64,000 bases of DNA from Guptibacillus hwajinpoensis (GTDB lineage: Bacteria; Bacillota; Bacilli; Bacillales; Bacillaceae_O): the NCBI GenBank assembly GCA_016841765.1, contig JAENYN010000013.1, positions 1 through 64,000 of the forward strand, in the 5' to 3' direction. The translations under genes and the position numbers were made by a program. This document shows positions 20,142-31,084 of the stretch, piece after piece (within the stretch, counting starts at the first letter, position 1; each line of letters starts with the position of its first letter). The notes below the pieces were generated by a model. That model did no database searches. It worked only from the letters and a program-made list of their open reading frames with translations, and was not told the DNA's origin.

Positions 20142-22370
20142 TCATACTTCCCGGCCTTTATACACCACCCGGTTCTTCCCTCTAGTTTTTGCTTCATACA
20201 GCGCTTTATCCGCACGATTAAACAGCCGTTTTGCCGAATCCTCCATTTCGCTTTTCCAGATGGTGACTCCGCACGAAACGGTAACACGGGGATCTGTTTC
20301 CTGTTCAACCTTTTCTGTCAGCCGCTCTGCGATTCTGATTCCCGTCTCTGAATTAATGTTCGGCAAGTAAACCGCCAATTCTTCACCACCCCAGCGGGCA
20401 CCCGCATCACCATCACGGATGTTCTTTCTGATAACTTCAGCCACCTGGATGATGACTTCATCACCCTTTTCGTGTCCATAATTATCGTTGATTATTTTAA
20501 AGTTATCTATATCAATCAGCAGGAAAATCCCCTTCTGATCCGTTTGCATTGACTTATGGATATATTCATCGAGATAACTGCGTGAATACAGCCCGGTGAG
20601 ATAATCGGTAATGACCATATGCTCAAGTTCTTCCCTCAGCATGGCATTTGAGAAAGCGAGCGTGGAATGGTGGACAAGGGATTGGAGCAGCTTGAACTCA
20701 TTAAATGAAAACGCGTACGGCTCTCGATGCAAGGCCACAACTGCTCCCTTCAATGTCTGCTGGTGCACCATCGGCACAGCCATCAGCGAACCATACCGAG
20801 TCTGATAGGGCAATTGTGCAGGAAGGTTTCCGAAAAACAGCGAATCCTTTTCTTTCCTGATTTTATTCTCGATTTTGCTGGCGATGGCGCCAGCCTCCTC
20901 TGTGTGAAAATAAGAAGTGCTTCCTGGCAGAAATCCGATGCCGCCATCCGGATCGAACAACATGAATCCAGCTTCCTCTGCCTTAAAAAAACGGGTGATC
21001 TGCTCTGCCATAAAAGAGGTTGTATCGCTTAACCGGGTAAATGTATTGAGGCGGTGGGACGTTTCATTTATGAGCTTCAAGTCCATGATCAGTTGCCTGG
21101 ACTGTTGATAAAGCTGGGCATTTTCAAGAGCGCTTCCTGCTGTATTCGCGAGCAGCAAAATGAATGCCACTTCTTCTTTCGGAAACACCATGGCACTTGG
21201 GGCAGTGACCTTCAGGACACCATACGTCCCCTGCCTCCCCATCAGCGGGGCATACAGCATGGAACGGCGCTCTTTCAGGGAATCTTCAAATTGCACCTCT
21301 CCAGTCAGGTATGCCCGAGCAGCCGCCTGCTGCCATGGTTCTTCCCCGAATTCAAGCCCGCTTACATAGTCATTTTTAAAAGAGTTGTTATCATGTGTAA
21401 GCAGCAGCCTGTATGTAAAATCGGGATACATCAATTCAAGGCTGTGCACAATTTGCTCCAGCACTTCATTCAGTTCTACAGAGCTATGAAACTTGGCCGC
21501 CACGCGCGAAAGCTGTTCAGCCCTTTTTTGTTCTTTCAGGTTTTTAACGTAGCGGTCTGCTTTTGTCAGTATGTCACCGGCCATCTCCCCTGTCTTGTAA
21601 AGCAATTCAAACAGCTTCCGACTGACAGGATCACCGTCCAGTTCATACATAAGGATAAACTGGACGCTATTGATTTCTTGGAATGAAGCAAGAGGCAGAA
21701 ACAGCCGGATATCATCCATCGCCGGAAAAAACTCCGTAGACAGTTCAAACATCTCGGAGAAAACCGGGTTGCCGGTCTGTTTCAATGACTGCCATTTCGC
21801 GAGTGAAAACGTGTGGACTTGCGGGTTTTCCATAATCAAATGATTGGTGGAATTCTCCGGGCAATAGTCGCCGGTCCATTTATTGAAGCTGTATAGCGTG
21901 ACCTCGCTGACAGGGAGCAGTTCTTTCATGTTGTTGACCATGGCGGCTGCCATAACGGAAAATGATTGATCATTTGTTGTAAGCAGCACATCATAACAAA
22001 CAGCCTTAAGTTTTCCGGCAGCGTCACTCGGCACAAGCTGCTGCTGGACTTCTGCGGCGAATTGCCTTTCTATGTATCGTTTCATCGATTCTGTTCCATG
22101 AACAAAACAGGAAACCGAAAGCCGGAACGGCATGGTGCCGTATGACGTTTCAACCATAAAGGGCACTGTCCATTCACTTTTCTCCTGACCTGGCGATTCG
22201 GATTTATCCATCATTCCGCCGATTTGTTCTTTAACCAGTACAGTTCCCGAATCATCTTTAATCGTTATTACTGCGGGGACAAGAATTCTGAGAACTGAAT
22301 TGGAGTGCCGGACGGCACACTCCAACATCCCTTTCAAGCCCGAGGCTTTTAAGCATTCCACTTCTTCCAT
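20142..22370 (-). CDS. GAF domains plus GGDEF diguanylate cyclase (YtrP-like)
   Basis: DYLTGLYSRSYLDE...IDIDNFKIINDNYGHEKGDEVI...GARWGGEELAVYLP. Confidence 0.9.
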   Translation of the reverse strand: MEEVECLKASGLKGMLECAVRHSNSVLRILVPAVITIKDDSGTVLVKEQIGGMMDKSESPGQEKSEWTVPFMVETSYGTMPFRLSVSCFVHGTESMKRYIERQFAAEVQQQLVPSDAAGKLKAVCYDVLLTTNDQSFSVMAAAMVNNMKELLPVSEVTLYSFNKWTGDYCPENSTNHLIMENPQVHTFSLAKWQSLKQTGNPVFSEMFELSTEFFPAMDDIRLFLPLASFQEINSVQFILMYELDGDPVSRKLFELLYKTGEMAGDILTKADRYVKNLKEQKRAEQLSRVAAKFHSSVELNEVLEQIVHSLELMYPDFTYRLLLTHDNNSFKNDYVSGLEFGEEPWQQAAARAYLTGEVQFEDSLKERRSMLYAPLMGRQGTYGVLKVTAPSAMVFPKEEVAFILLLANTAGSALENAQLYQQSRQLIMDLKLINETSHRLNTFTRLSDTTSFMAEQITRFFKAEEAGFMLFDPDGGIGFLPGSTSYFHTEEAGAIASKIENKIRKEKDSLFFGNLPAQLPYQTRYGSLMAVPMVHQQTLKGAVVALHREPYAFSFNEFKLLQSLVHHSTLAFSNAMLREELEHMVITDYLTGLYSRSYLDEYIHKSMQTDQKGIFLLIDIDNFKIINDNYGHEKGDEVIIQVAEVIRKNIRDGDAGARWGGEELAVYLPNINSETGIRIAERLTEKVEQETDPRVTVSCGVTIWKSEMEDSAKRLFNRADKALYEAKTRGKNRVVYKGREV

Positions 22371-22658
22371 TTTTCATCACCACATTTCAGCAGTCAGCAT
22401 AATATCCAGGTTTCAATTCAACACTAAAATATATTTCCATTATATCTTTTCTAGGACTCTTTTCCTATAAATAAACTCCAAAATATTTTCCTTCATCTAT
22501 ATAGGCAATCACTGAACTCAGAAGAAGCAGTTATTATATAATGAGGCGTTTCATTCAGAAGGTGTTTAACTGATTAGGCAGGCAGCCTCTTGCTGAGCAT
22601 TAGAATCCGATGAATATAGAAGGACCACAGTCAGACCGTATTAAATTTATAAACATCC

Positions 22659-22687
22659 TTGACGGCATATATCCTACCGAGTATAAT
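22659..22687 (+). promoter_or_regulatory. SigA promoter of rpsD
   Basis: TTGACG-N17-TATAAT. Confidence 0.85.
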
Positions 22688-22689
22688 GG

Positions 22690-22876
22690 AATTTGTGTGA
22701 AATAGGGCAGCCTGAATGAATGCCGTTATGGCAGTATTTTGTTCCTCAACCGAGGTGTACCGTGTAACTCTTAGCTGCTGGAGCGAAGGTGCATGAAAAC
22801 AAAATGCGCATAACGAGATTCATATCGGTCGTCTGTTTTTATTTTACAGATAAAAACAACGAAGGAGGAGTCACTT
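22690..22876 (+). promoter_or_regulatory. rpsD leader, likely S4 autoregulatory leader RNA
   Basis: ~190-nt untranslated leader between a strong promoter and rpsD; S4-autoregulated leaders are established for Bacillus rpsD; fold not computed. Confidence 0.55.
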
Positions 22877-23479
22877 ATGGCTCGTTATACAGGACCAACC
22901 TGGAAAATTTCCCGTCGTCTCGGAGTTTCTCTGAGCGGCACCGGCAAGGAGCTTGAAAAGCGTCCTTATGCACCTGGTCAGCATGGACCAACCCAGCGTA
23001 AAAAACTTTCCGAATATGGATTGCAGCTTCAGGAAAAGCAGAAGCTTCGCCATATGTTCGGTTTGAATGAGCGCCAATTCCGCCGCACATTCGATCAAGC
23101 AGGCAAAATGAAGGGTATCCACGGTGAGAACTTCATGATCTTGCTTGAATCCCGCCTGGACAACCTGGTTTACCGTATGGGTCTAGCCCGTACACGCCGC
23201 CAGGCACGCCAGCTTGTAAACCACGGCCACGTTACTGTGGACGGCGGACGCGTAGACATTCCGTCTTACCGCGTACAGCCTGGACAAACAATCGCTGTTC
23301 GCGAAAAGTCCAAAAACCTTGATATCATCAAAGAAGCGATTGAAGTGAATAACTTCATCCCTGAATATGTTTCTGTTGATGCAGAAAAATTGGAAGGTTC
23401 TTATTCCCGCTTCCCAGAGCGTTCCGAACTTCCAGCTGAAATCAACGAAGCGCTTATCGTCGAGTTCTACTCCCGTTAA
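22877..23479 (+). CDS. rpsD: 30S ribosomal protein S4
   Basis: [37 protein letters not shown]. Confidence 0.99.
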   Translation: MARYTGPTWKISRRLGVSLSGTGKELEKRPYAPGQHGPTQRKKLSEYGLQLQEKQKLRHMFGLNERQFRRTFDQAGKMKGIHGENFMILLESRLDNLVYRMGLARTRRQARQLVNHGHVTVDGGRVDIPSYRVQPGQTIAVREKSKNLDIIKEAIEVNNFIPEYVSVDAEKLEGSYSRFPERSELPAEINEALIVEFYSR

Positions 23480-23484
23480 GCATG

Positions 23485-23520
23485 AAAAACCGGACGGCCT
23501 TTGCCGTCCGGTTTTTTTAT
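23485..23520 (+). terminator. Terminator of rpsD
   Basis: AAACCGGACGGCctttGCCGTCCGGTTTTTTTAT. Confidence 0.9.
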
Positions 23521-23575
23521 TTTTTTACGAAATTATCCGCTAATTCACCTATTACCCGCTGATCCGACAAAAACA

Positions 23576-23608
23576 ATAGCAGCAGGACGTTCCCCTGCTG
23601 CTTTTTCC
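23576..23608 (-). terminator. Terminator of tyrS
   Basis: AGCAGCAGGacgttccCCTGCTGCTTTTT-type hairpin overlapping the tyrS 3' side. Confidence 0.6.
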
Positions 23609-24868
23609 TTACTTATAGGTGATCAAAAAGTATTTTTTCTTGCCGCGGCGGATGACGGTGAACTTATCTTCAATACGGTCTTTTTCCTGGATTGTGTAAT
23701 CCATTGACTGCTCCCGTTCGCCATTGATGTAGACCGCCCCGTTTTTAATATCTTCACGGGCCTGGCGTTTTGATTGAGAAATTTTTGCCTGTACCAGCAA
23801 TTCGATGAGCCCGATTTCCTTTTCTTCTGTCTCAAAAGAAGGGACATCCTTGAACCCCTGTTCGATATCCTTTGCACTTAAGTCAGAAATGTTCCCGCTG
23901 AAAAGCGCTTCGGATATACGGTTTGCCTGCTGGAGTGCTTCTTCTCCATGCACAAGCTTTGTCACTTCTTCTGCAAGGCGCCGGTGGGCAACCCGTTTTT
24001 CCGGTGCATCCTGAAGTTCCTTTTCTAGCTCCTCAATTTCGTCTTGGGACAGGAAAGTAAAGTACTTCAAAAACTTTACGACATCACGGTCGTCTGTGTT
24101 AAGCAAAAACTGATACAGCTCGTACGGTGTCGTTTTCTCGGCATCAAGCCAGATCGCTCCACCTTCCGTTTTTCCAAACTTGGTGCCATCCGCTTTTGTG
24201 ACAAGCGGAATGGTGAATCCGTAAGCTTTCGCTTCCTCACCTTCCGACCTCCTAATCAGTTCCAGTCCGGCAGTAATGTTGCCCCACTGGTCACTTCCCC
24301 CAATTTGAAGCCGGCAGTTCTCCTGCTGGTACAATTTTAAAAAGTCGTATGATTGAAGAATCATATAACTGAACTCTGTAAAAGAAATGCCGGTTTTTAT
24401 CCGGGATTCCACTGACTCCTTGGCAAGCATGTAATTAATGCCGAAATTTTTGCCTACATCCCGCAGGAAACTGATCACATCGAGCTTGCCGATCCAGTCA
24501 TAGTTATTGGCGACAGCCGCCCTGTTTTCGCCTTCAAAATCGAGAAATTGGGAAAGTTGCCCTTTGATCCGGTCACTCCACAGTTCGACGATCTCCTGCT
24601 GGTTCAGTGTCCGTTCAGCTTTTTTGCCGCTTGGGTCGCCGATTAATCCAGTAGCGCCTCCAACGAGCGCGATCGGATTATGGCCGGCATTTTGAAACCG
24701 CCTTAAAGTCAACACTGTCAGCAAATGACCGATATGAAGACTGTCGGCAGTCGGATCGAAACCACAGTACAGGGTTACCGGCCCTTTTTCCAATTCCTTT
24801 TCCAGGCCTTCCTGGTCTGTCACTTGATTGACCAGTCCACGGTATTGCAAATCATCAAATAAATTCAT
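23609..24868 (-). CDS. tyrS: Tyrosyl-tRNA synthetase
   Basis: LYCGFDPTADSLHIGHLL and TKADGTKFGKTEGG class I motifs; C-terminal S4 domain. Confidence 0.98.
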   Translation of the reverse strand: MNLFDDLQYRGLVNQVTDQEGLEKELEKGPVTLYCGFDPTADSLHIGHLLTVLTLRRFQNAGHNPIALVGGATGLIGDPSGKKAERTLNQQEIVELWSDRIKGQLSQFLDFEGENRAAVANNYDWIGKLDVISFLRDVGKNFGINYMLAKESVESRIKTGISFTEFSYMILQSYDFLKLYQQENCRLQIGGSDQWGNITAGLELIRRSEGEEAKAYGFTIPLVTKADGTKFGKTEGGAIWLDAEKTTPYELYQFLLNTDDRDVVKFLKYFTFLSQDEIEELEKELQDAPEKRVAHRRLAEEVTKLVHGEEALQQANRISEALFSGNISDLSAKDIEQGFKDVPSFETEEKEIGLIELLVQAKISQSKRQAREDIKNGAVYINGEREQSMDYTIQEKDRIEDKFTVIRRGKKKYFLITYK

Positions 24869-24919
24869 CTGGTTTCTCTCCTTTTTCCGTATGGGGACTT
24901 GAGTGGGTCCCTGTTTTTT

Positions 24920-25230
24920 GCATATAAAAAAGCCCGCCCCTGAAAAGGGACGAGCTTACTCGCGGTACCACCCTTGTTGAAGGCAAATGTACATGCTTGC
25001 TGCCTTCCACTCTGCTGGATAACGGACCAGTACCGTCTTCCGCTACTGCAGTAAAGGGCTTCATGGCAGGCGGTGCTGCCATCCTTTACGGGTTCACAAA
25101 AGATGCTCCAGGAAGTATTTCACGCCTGCCTTTGTACTGGCTCACACCGGCCGCCAGCTCTCTTGGACAGGGAGTCAGCCGCTACTTGGTCCCTTCAAAG
25201 CATTTTTTTCCAATGTATGTTATACTATTC
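24920..25230 (-). promoter_or_regulatory. T-box riboswitch (tyrosine) upstream of tyrS
   Basis: Minus-strand AACAAGGGTGGTACCGCG T-box (24961-24978) followed by GAGTAAGCTCGTCCCTTTT; candidate specifier TAC (Tyr) in GTGAAATACTTCC at 25115-25117. Confidence 0.95.
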
Positions 25231-25388
25231 TGGTTGTTTGCCAGGGACCAGTGATTTACTGACCCGGGATTAGATATATCCCTTTTTTATCACAGTTGTT
25301 TCCAAAAAGCAAATATATTATTCGACGAAATATACTCAATTACGGGGGTTTATGCTATAATAGGGCTGAAATTTTAGGGGGTTGATGT

Positions 25389-28343
25389 ATGGCTTTCGAT
25401 AAGTTTGACGATATAAAGAAGCGCTGGTCGTCTTTAAAGGAACACCATGCCAGCAAAAAAGCGGCAAAAGGCGCTCGGATTACATCTAAGGTTTTATGGA
25501 ATTTATTGATCGTTTTTTTGGTTTTCGGTTTAATCGGCACCTTTTTTGCAGGCGGTGTTGGTGCGGGTTATTTCGCTTCTCTCGTGAAAGATGAGGAACC
25601 CCGCAGCTTCACCAGCATGAAAGAGGATGTATATAATTATGAAGAAACATCACAGATTTATTTTGCAGACAATGTCCTGCTCGGGAATTTACGCACTGAT
25701 CTGCAACGGGAAGAAGTAAGCCTGAATGAAGTATCCGATCATGTCATACAGGCGGTCATTGCAACAGAAGACCAATATTTTTATGAACATGAAGGTGTCG
25801 TCCCCAAAGCGATTGCCCGTGCCATTTTCCAGGAAGTAACGAATTCTTCCAGCCAGAGCGGAGGAAGCACATTGACCCAGCAGTTGATCAAAAACCAGCT
25901 GCTTACACGGGAAGTTTCCTTTGAAAGGAAAGCCAAGGAGATCCTTCTTGCACTCCGTCTAGAGCACGCGCTTAATAAGGACGAGATTCTTGAAGCTTAT
26001 TTGAATATTGTCCCATTTGGCCGTAATGCTTCTGGGCGCAATATCGCCGGGGTCCAAACGGCAGCCCAGGGAATCTTCGGCGTAGATGCTAAGGACCTGA
26101 CCCTGCCGCAAGCTGCTTTTATTGCAGGTTTACCCCAAAGTCCGTACGGTTACACACCTTTTAACCAGTACGGGGAATTAAAAGAAAATCTTGAACCGGG
26201 TACCAACCGGATGAAGACGGTATTGAACCGGATGAAGGGTGCAGGCTTCATTACCGAAAAAGAATTCAAACAAGCGACAGCTTACGATATTACAAAAGAC
26301 TTCGCCAAGCGGAAAGACAGTCCGCTTCAGAAGTATCCATATGTCATGCAGGAAGTCGAAAGACGCGCCGTTGATATCCTTGCAAAACAAATGGCAAAAG
26401 AAGACGGAGTCAAGCAGGAAGACCTTTATAAAGATAATAAGAAACTTCTGAAGGAATATGAAGCCAATGCCGATACTCTGATCAGGAAAAGCGGCTATCG
26501 CATTCACACAACCATCAATAAAGAAATCTATGACAAAATGCAGGAAATCAAAAACAACTATACCCTTTACGGCTCTGATAAGGCCGAATGGAAAGTGGAC
26601 CCTAAGACCGGTGAAAAAGTCAAGGTGATGGAACCAGTCGAAACTGCGGCAATCATGATTGAGAATAAATCAGGCCGGATCATCAGCTTCGTCGGCGGCC
26701 GTGATTTCGAGCGGCAGCAGCAAAACCATGCCACACAGGCACTCAGGCCAAATGGGTCGACGATGAAGCCGCTGCTTGTCTATGCGCCGGCAATGGAACT
26801 CGGGGCTATTCAGCCGGGATCTGTGTTGATTGATGCACCTATTACCTTTAAGACATCGAACGGCCCTTATAATCCTAAAAACTACGGTGGCGGTTACCAC
26901 GGTCTTACGTCTGCACGAAATGCGCTGGCAAAGTCCTATAACGTGCCAGCTGTAGAAACATACAGCAAAATTGTTAACCGCGACCCGGTGCAATTCCTAA
27001 AAAAAATGGGCTTCACTTCACTTGAAAAAGGTGATGGACAAAACCTATCCAGTGCTCTTGGGACACCAGAAGTCTATGTCGAGGAAAATGTCAATGCGTT
27101 TGCGACATTCGGCAACGGCGGTAAATTTGTGGATGCGTATATGATTGATAAGATTGAATCTAAAGACGGGGATATCGTGTATCAGCACAAGTCTGAACCG
27201 GTCGATGTCTTTACTCCGCAAACGAATTATCTCATGCTTGACATGATGCGGGATGTACTGAAATACGGAACAGCGGCCAGCACGCCGAAGCGCCTGAAAT
27301 TTCATGCCGACTGGGCCGGCAAAACAGGTACAGGACAGGATTATAAAGATGCCTGGTTTGTCGCCACAAATCCGAATATAACGTTTGGTACATGGATTGG
27401 CTATGATACACCAAAGAGCCTGGAAAAATCCTATAAGGGCTACAGCTATTCCAGCCGGAACCAGAAACTCTGGGCTGAACTGATGAATGCCGCCTATGAT
27501 ATCAAACCGGAACTTGTGAAACCGGAACAGAGCTTCAAAATGCCGGGCGGCATTGTCCGCAGATCGTATTGTGCGATGGCCGGGTTGCTGCCATCCTCTG
27601 TCTGTGCCGAAATGGGGCTGATGCAGTCAGACCTGTACAACGTCAAGTACCTGCCTAAGGAAAAGGACGGATCTGCCGATTCAGTCAAATATATTGTCAG
27701 AAATGGAACGAAGTACATCGTTCCTGACAGCGCACCGGATGAATTTGTGGAAAAAGGGCTTATGCTTGGCGGGGATGCTGCCGAAGAGTTAAGCAAAGTG
27801 ATTGAGTATCTGCCGGAAAACGGCAAATTCGGCAACTTCCTTTCTCCTGACTCGCCGAAAATCAACGATAACGGGAAGGCACCGGACCCAATCGGCGGCG
27901 TGAAGCTGTCAGGAAAGTCCCTCAACTGGCCGCTTCCGGGCGAAAAGGATATTATTGGTTACAGGGTTTACCAGGCTTCCAGCAAGAATGGAAGTTTCCG
28001 CAGGGTTGCGAATGTTCCGGCGAATGTCCTGTCCTACACAGTGCCGGGAACATCATCCGCTTATTATGTAACTGCTGTCGATGTGGCAGGCAAAGAGTCT
28101 GCTCCATCAGCGATTGTAGGCGGGCCGCCGGAAAAACCGGCTGAGCCGGAACCGAAGCCGGAACCAAAACCGAAAGAAGAAAAGCCGCCAAAGCCTGATG
28201 ATAATAACACCAATGAACCGCCGGCTGATGATAGTCAGTCAGGCGGGACAGACTCAGGCACCACTGATGGAAACGGTGACGGCGGGAATCCGCCACCTGA
28301 AGGCGGCACTTCTGATAGTGGAGACACAACCGCCAATCAATAA
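25389..28343 (+). CDS. Class A penicillin-binding protein (PBP1A family) with FN3-like domain and Pro/Gly-rich tail
   Basis: Transglycosylase ATEDQYFYEHEGVVPKAI; SxxK motif RPNGSTMKPLL; KTGTG; tail EPKPEPKPKEEKPPKPDDNN. Confidence 0.93.
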   Translation: MAFDKFDDIKKRWSSLKEHHASKKAAKGARITSKVLWNLLIVFLVFGLIGTFFAGGVGAGYFASLVKDEEPRSFTSMKEDVYNYEETSQIYFADNVLLGNLRTDLQREEVSLNEVSDHVIQAVIATEDQYFYEHEGVVPKAIARAIFQEVTNSSSQSGGSTLTQQLIKNQLLTREVSFERKAKEILLALRLEHALNKDEILEAYLNIVPFGRNASGRNIAGVQTAAQGIFGVDAKDLTLPQAAFIAGLPQSPYGYTPFNQYGELKENLEPGTNRMKTVLNRMKGAGFITEKEFKQATAYDITKDFAKRKDSPLQKYPYVMQEVERRAVDILAKQMAKEDGVKQEDLYKDNKKLLKEYEANADTLIRKSGYRIHTTINKEIYDKMQEIKNNYTLYGSDKAEWKVDPKTGEKVKVMEPVETAAIMIENKSGRIISFVGGRDFERQQQNHATQALRPNGSTMKPLLVYAPAMELGAIQPGSVLIDAPITFKTSNGPYNPKNYGGGYHGLTSARNALAKSYNVPAVETYSKIVNRDPVQFLKKMGFTSLEKGDGQNLSSALGTPEVYVEENVNAFATFGNGGKFVDAYMIDKIESKDGDIVYQHKSEPVDVFTPQTNYLMLDMMRDVLKYGTAASTPKRLKFHADWAGKTGTGQDYKDAWFVATNPNITFGTWIGYDTPKSLEKSYKGYSYSSRNQKLWAELMNAAYDIKPELVKPEQSFKMPGGIVRRSYCAMAGLLPSSVCAEMGLMQSDLYNVKYLPKEKDGSADSVKYIVRNGTKYIVPDSAPDEFVEKGLMLGGDAAEELSKVIEYLPENGKFGNFLSPDSPKINDNGKAPDPIGGVKLSGKSLNWPLPGEKDIIGYRVYQASSKNGSFRRVANVPANVLSYTVPGTSSAYYVTAVDVAGKESAPSAIVGGPPEKPAEPEPKPEPKPKEEKPPKPDDNNTNEPPADDSQSGGTDSGTTDGNGDGGNPPPEGGTSDSGDTTANQ

Positions 28344-28361
28344 TCAGCAGCAGATTTAGAT

Positions 28362-28396
28362 GAAGCCCCGGAGTCATGACTCCAGGGCTTTTTCAT
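28362..28396 (+). terminator. Terminator of the PBP gene
   Basis: AGCCCcGGAGTCATGACTCCaGGGCTTTTTC. Confidence 0.8.
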
Positions 28397-28461
28397 GGGG
28401 ACAACAATGTTATACAGAACTGAATCACAACGATTCTGTAGTTACCAATACAGGAAAAAAC

Positions 28462-28500
28462 GCAGAAAAAAAGCTCAGCACCTATGCTGAGCCTTTTATA
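28462..28500 (-). terminator. Terminator of acsA
   Basis: AAAAAAAGCTCAGCAcctaTGCTGAGCCTTTTAT. Confidence 0.8.
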
Positions 28501-28502
28501 TA

Positions 28503-30224
28503 TCAGTCTTCCATCGTTGACAGGTCGCCAGCCGGAAGATCGAGCTCCCACGCTTTCAGGACACGTCTCATGATCTTACCGCTTCGGGTCTTCGGAAGTT
28601 TATCCCTGAACTCGATTTCACGCGGTGCGGCATGGGCGGCGAGGCCTTTTTTCACAAACATGCGGATTTCCTCAATCAATTCATCATTTGCTTCATAGCC
28701 ATCCCTGAGCGCCACGAATGCTTTGATAATTTCTCCGCGGACAGGGTCAGGCTTACCGATGACACCGGCTTCGGCCACAGCAGGGTGTTCTACGAGCTTG
28801 CTCTCCACTTCGAACGGACCGACACGCTCACCGGAAGTCATGATGACGTCATCAATCCTGCCCTGGAACCAGAAATAGCCGTCTTCATCCATATATGCGG
28901 AGTCACCCGACACATACCATCCGCCATTCGGCATGAGATAAGATTCATATTTTTCCGGACGGTTCCAGATGGCCCGCATCATGGACGGCCAGCCCTTTCT
29001 GATTGCAAGATTGCCCATCCGATACGGCGGAACTTCATTGCCCTGGTCATCAACGATAGCTGCTTCCACGCCAGGAATCGGCTTGCCCATTGAACCAGGC
29101 TTGATTTCCATGGAAGGATAGTTGCAAATCACCTGTGCGCCGGTTTCTGTCATCCACCAGGTGTCGTGAATCCGTAGATTGAATACTTTCATACCCCAAC
29201 GGATTACCTCAGGATTCAGCGGCTCACCGACTGACAGAATGTGGCGGAGAGAAGAAAGGTCAAACTGTTTCACGACTTCATCGCCTGCTCCCATCAGCAT
29301 CCTGAACGCTGTCGGTGCGCTGTACCACACTGTGACGCCAAAATCTTCAATCGCCTGGTACCAATTCTCCGGCTTGAATCTGCCGCCGAGAATCAGGTTG
29401 GATGTACCGGTCAGCCACGGGCCGAATACACCATAGGATGTACCGGTCACCCATCCCGGGTCGGCAGTACACCAGTAGGTATCGCTTTCCTTAAGGTCAA
29501 GCACCCATTTGGCTGTCTGGTAATGCTGGATCATAGCATTATGAACATGGAGAACGCCTTTAGGCTTGCCTGTTGAACCTGAAGTATAATGAAGAATAAG
29601 TCCATCTTCGCGGTCGACCCACTCGATATCCAAATCCTTGCTTGCTTTTTCCACACGGTTGTAATAATCGAGGTAAGGACCTTCTTCTTTTACATTGTCA
29701 CCGACAAGAATGACATGTTTTAAGCTTGGCAGCTCGTCAACCGGAACCCGTTCAAGCAGTTCAGGGGTAGTGACAATCACCTTCGCTTCACTGTCTTCCA
29801 GCCTGTCCCGAACCGCACCTTCCATGAACGCTTCGAACAACGGGCCGACGATCGCCCCCAATTTCACCGCGCCAAGCAAAATGAAATACAATTCAGGAGA
29901 ACGAGGCATAAAAATGAAAACACGATCCCCTTTTTCAACATCTGCAGCTGATTTCAGTACATTTGCGGCCTTGTTTGTCCAGTCTTTCATTTCTTTGAAG
30001 GTGTATTTTTCATTCCTGGCTGCATCCTTATAATAAAGGGCCACCTTATTTTTCCGGTATGATTCAGCATGCCTGTCAATTGCCTCGTATGCTAAATTGA
30101 CCCGGCCTGTTTCATACCAGGAAAAGTTTTTTTCCACCTCCGACCAATCGAAACTCTTTTTGGTTTCTTCGTAATTTTCAAGGTTGTGTTCTCCATTTAA
30201 TACAGGAAGCGCTTCCACTTTCAT
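28503..30224 (-). CDS. acsA: Acetyl-CoA synthetase
   Basis: ILHYTSGSTGKPKGVLHVHN; PKTRSGKIMRRVLK; divergent from acuABC. Confidence 0.96.
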   Translation of the reverse strand: MKVEALPVLNGEHNLENYEETKKSFDWSEVEKNFSWYETGRVNLAYEAIDRHAESYRKNKVALYYKDAARNEKYTFKEMKDWTNKAANVLKSAADVEKGDRVFIFMPRSPELYFILLGAVKLGAIVGPLFEAFMEGAVRDRLEDSEAKVIVTTPELLERVPVDELPSLKHVILVGDNVKEEGPYLDYYNRVEKASKDLDIEWVDREDGLILHYTSGSTGKPKGVLHVHNAMIQHYQTAKWVLDLKESDTYWCTADPGWVTGTSYGVFGPWLTGTSNLILGGRFKPENWYQAIEDFGVTVWYSAPTAFRMLMGAGDEVVKQFDLSSLRHILSVGEPLNPEVIRWGMKVFNLRIHDTWWMTETGAQVICNYPSMEIKPGSMGKPIPGVEAAIVDDQGNEVPPYRMGNLAIRKGWPSMMRAIWNRPEKYESYLMPNGGWYVSGDSAYMDEDGYFWFQGRIDDVIMTSGERVGPFEVESKLVEHPAVAEAGVIGKPDPVRGEIIKAFVALRDGYEANDELIEEIRMFVKKGLAAHAAPREIEFRDKLPKTRSGKIMRRVLKAWELDLPAGDLSTMED

Positions 30225-30321
30225 TCCCATTCCCCCTAAATTTAGTTTCGTAATGTCATTATAGTATAAAATAAATTTATTCTCAATTTTTTAAAAATAT
30301 AGACAAAAAACATTTTTCTAT

Positions 30322-30335
30322 TGAAAACGCTTTAT
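30322..30335. promoter_or_regulatory. Putative cre in the acsA-acuA divergent promoter region
   Basis: TGAAAACGCTTTAT; CcpA control of the acsA/acuABC region is established in B. subtilis. Confidence 0.5.
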
Positions 30336-30396
30336 CTGTTTGGTTATCCTTTATAATAGAGGTAGCGAAAGCAGATTAAGAGATGGTGGTGACCGG

Positions 30397-31029
30397 ATGG
30401 AACACAAAAAAACATACAATGCGGCAAGGCATAAAACGGCGCACGGCGACCTCCTGATTGAAGGTCCTATAACGGCTGAAACCCTTGCAGAACTTGATTT
30501 TCACGAACATTTGACGGCATTTCGCCCTCACAAACAGCAGCATAAGGCCCTGATCGGCATTGCGGACCTTGAAGAGGGCCGGATTATTATTGCCCGCGAA
30601 AATAACATGGTCGTCGGATATGTGACATTCCTGTATCCCGATCCACTGGAACGGTGGTCCGAGGGCAAAATGGAAAATCTCATCGAATTGGGGGCCATTG
30701 AAGTTATCCCGAAATACCGCGGTGCCGGGGTCGGCAAACAGCTTCTCAAAGTGTCGATGATGGACGATTACATGGAAAACTATATTATTATTACCACAGA
30801 ATACTATTGGCACTGGGATCTTAAGGGTACAGGACTAAATGTATGGGAATACCGAAAAGTGATGGAAAAGATGATGAGTGCCGGCGGCCTTGAATGGTAT
30901 GCAACTGATGATCCAGAAATCAGTTCACATCCCGCCAACTGCCTGATGGCCAGAATCGGAAAAAATATCGACAGGGATTCAATAGAACAATTCGACCGGC
31001 TCCGATTTATGAACAGGTTCATGTATTAA
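30397..31029 (+). CDS. acuA: Acetoin utilization acetyltransferase AcuA (GNAT)
   Basis: GNAT motif EVIPKYRGAGVGKQLL; gene order acsA-acuABC. Confidence 0.95.
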   Translation: MEHKKTYNAARHKTAHGDLLIEGPITAETLAELDFHEHLTAFRPHKQQHKALIGIADLEEGRIIIARENNMVVGYVTFLYPDPLERWSEGKMENLIELGAIEVIPKYRGAGVGKQLLKVSMMDDYMENYIIITTEYYWHWDLKGTGLNVWEYRKVMEKMMSAGGLEWYATDDPEISSHPANCLMARIGKNIDRDSIEQFDRLRFMNRFMY

Positions 31030-31084
31030 ATGGCGTATGAACATACCGTAATTATTTTCTGTCTCAATGACGGGGGGAACAAAT

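Noticed and set aside
18788-20308. 506-aa version of the methionine gamma-lyase-like ORF
   Set aside because: The N-terminal ~104 residues are low-quality upstream translation; the family start MKNGQRKNFATEAIHGGYD at 19996 is preferred.
24920-25230. Complex inverted repeats upstream of tyrS as a novel element
   Set aside because: Explained by a canonical tyrosine T-box riboswitch.
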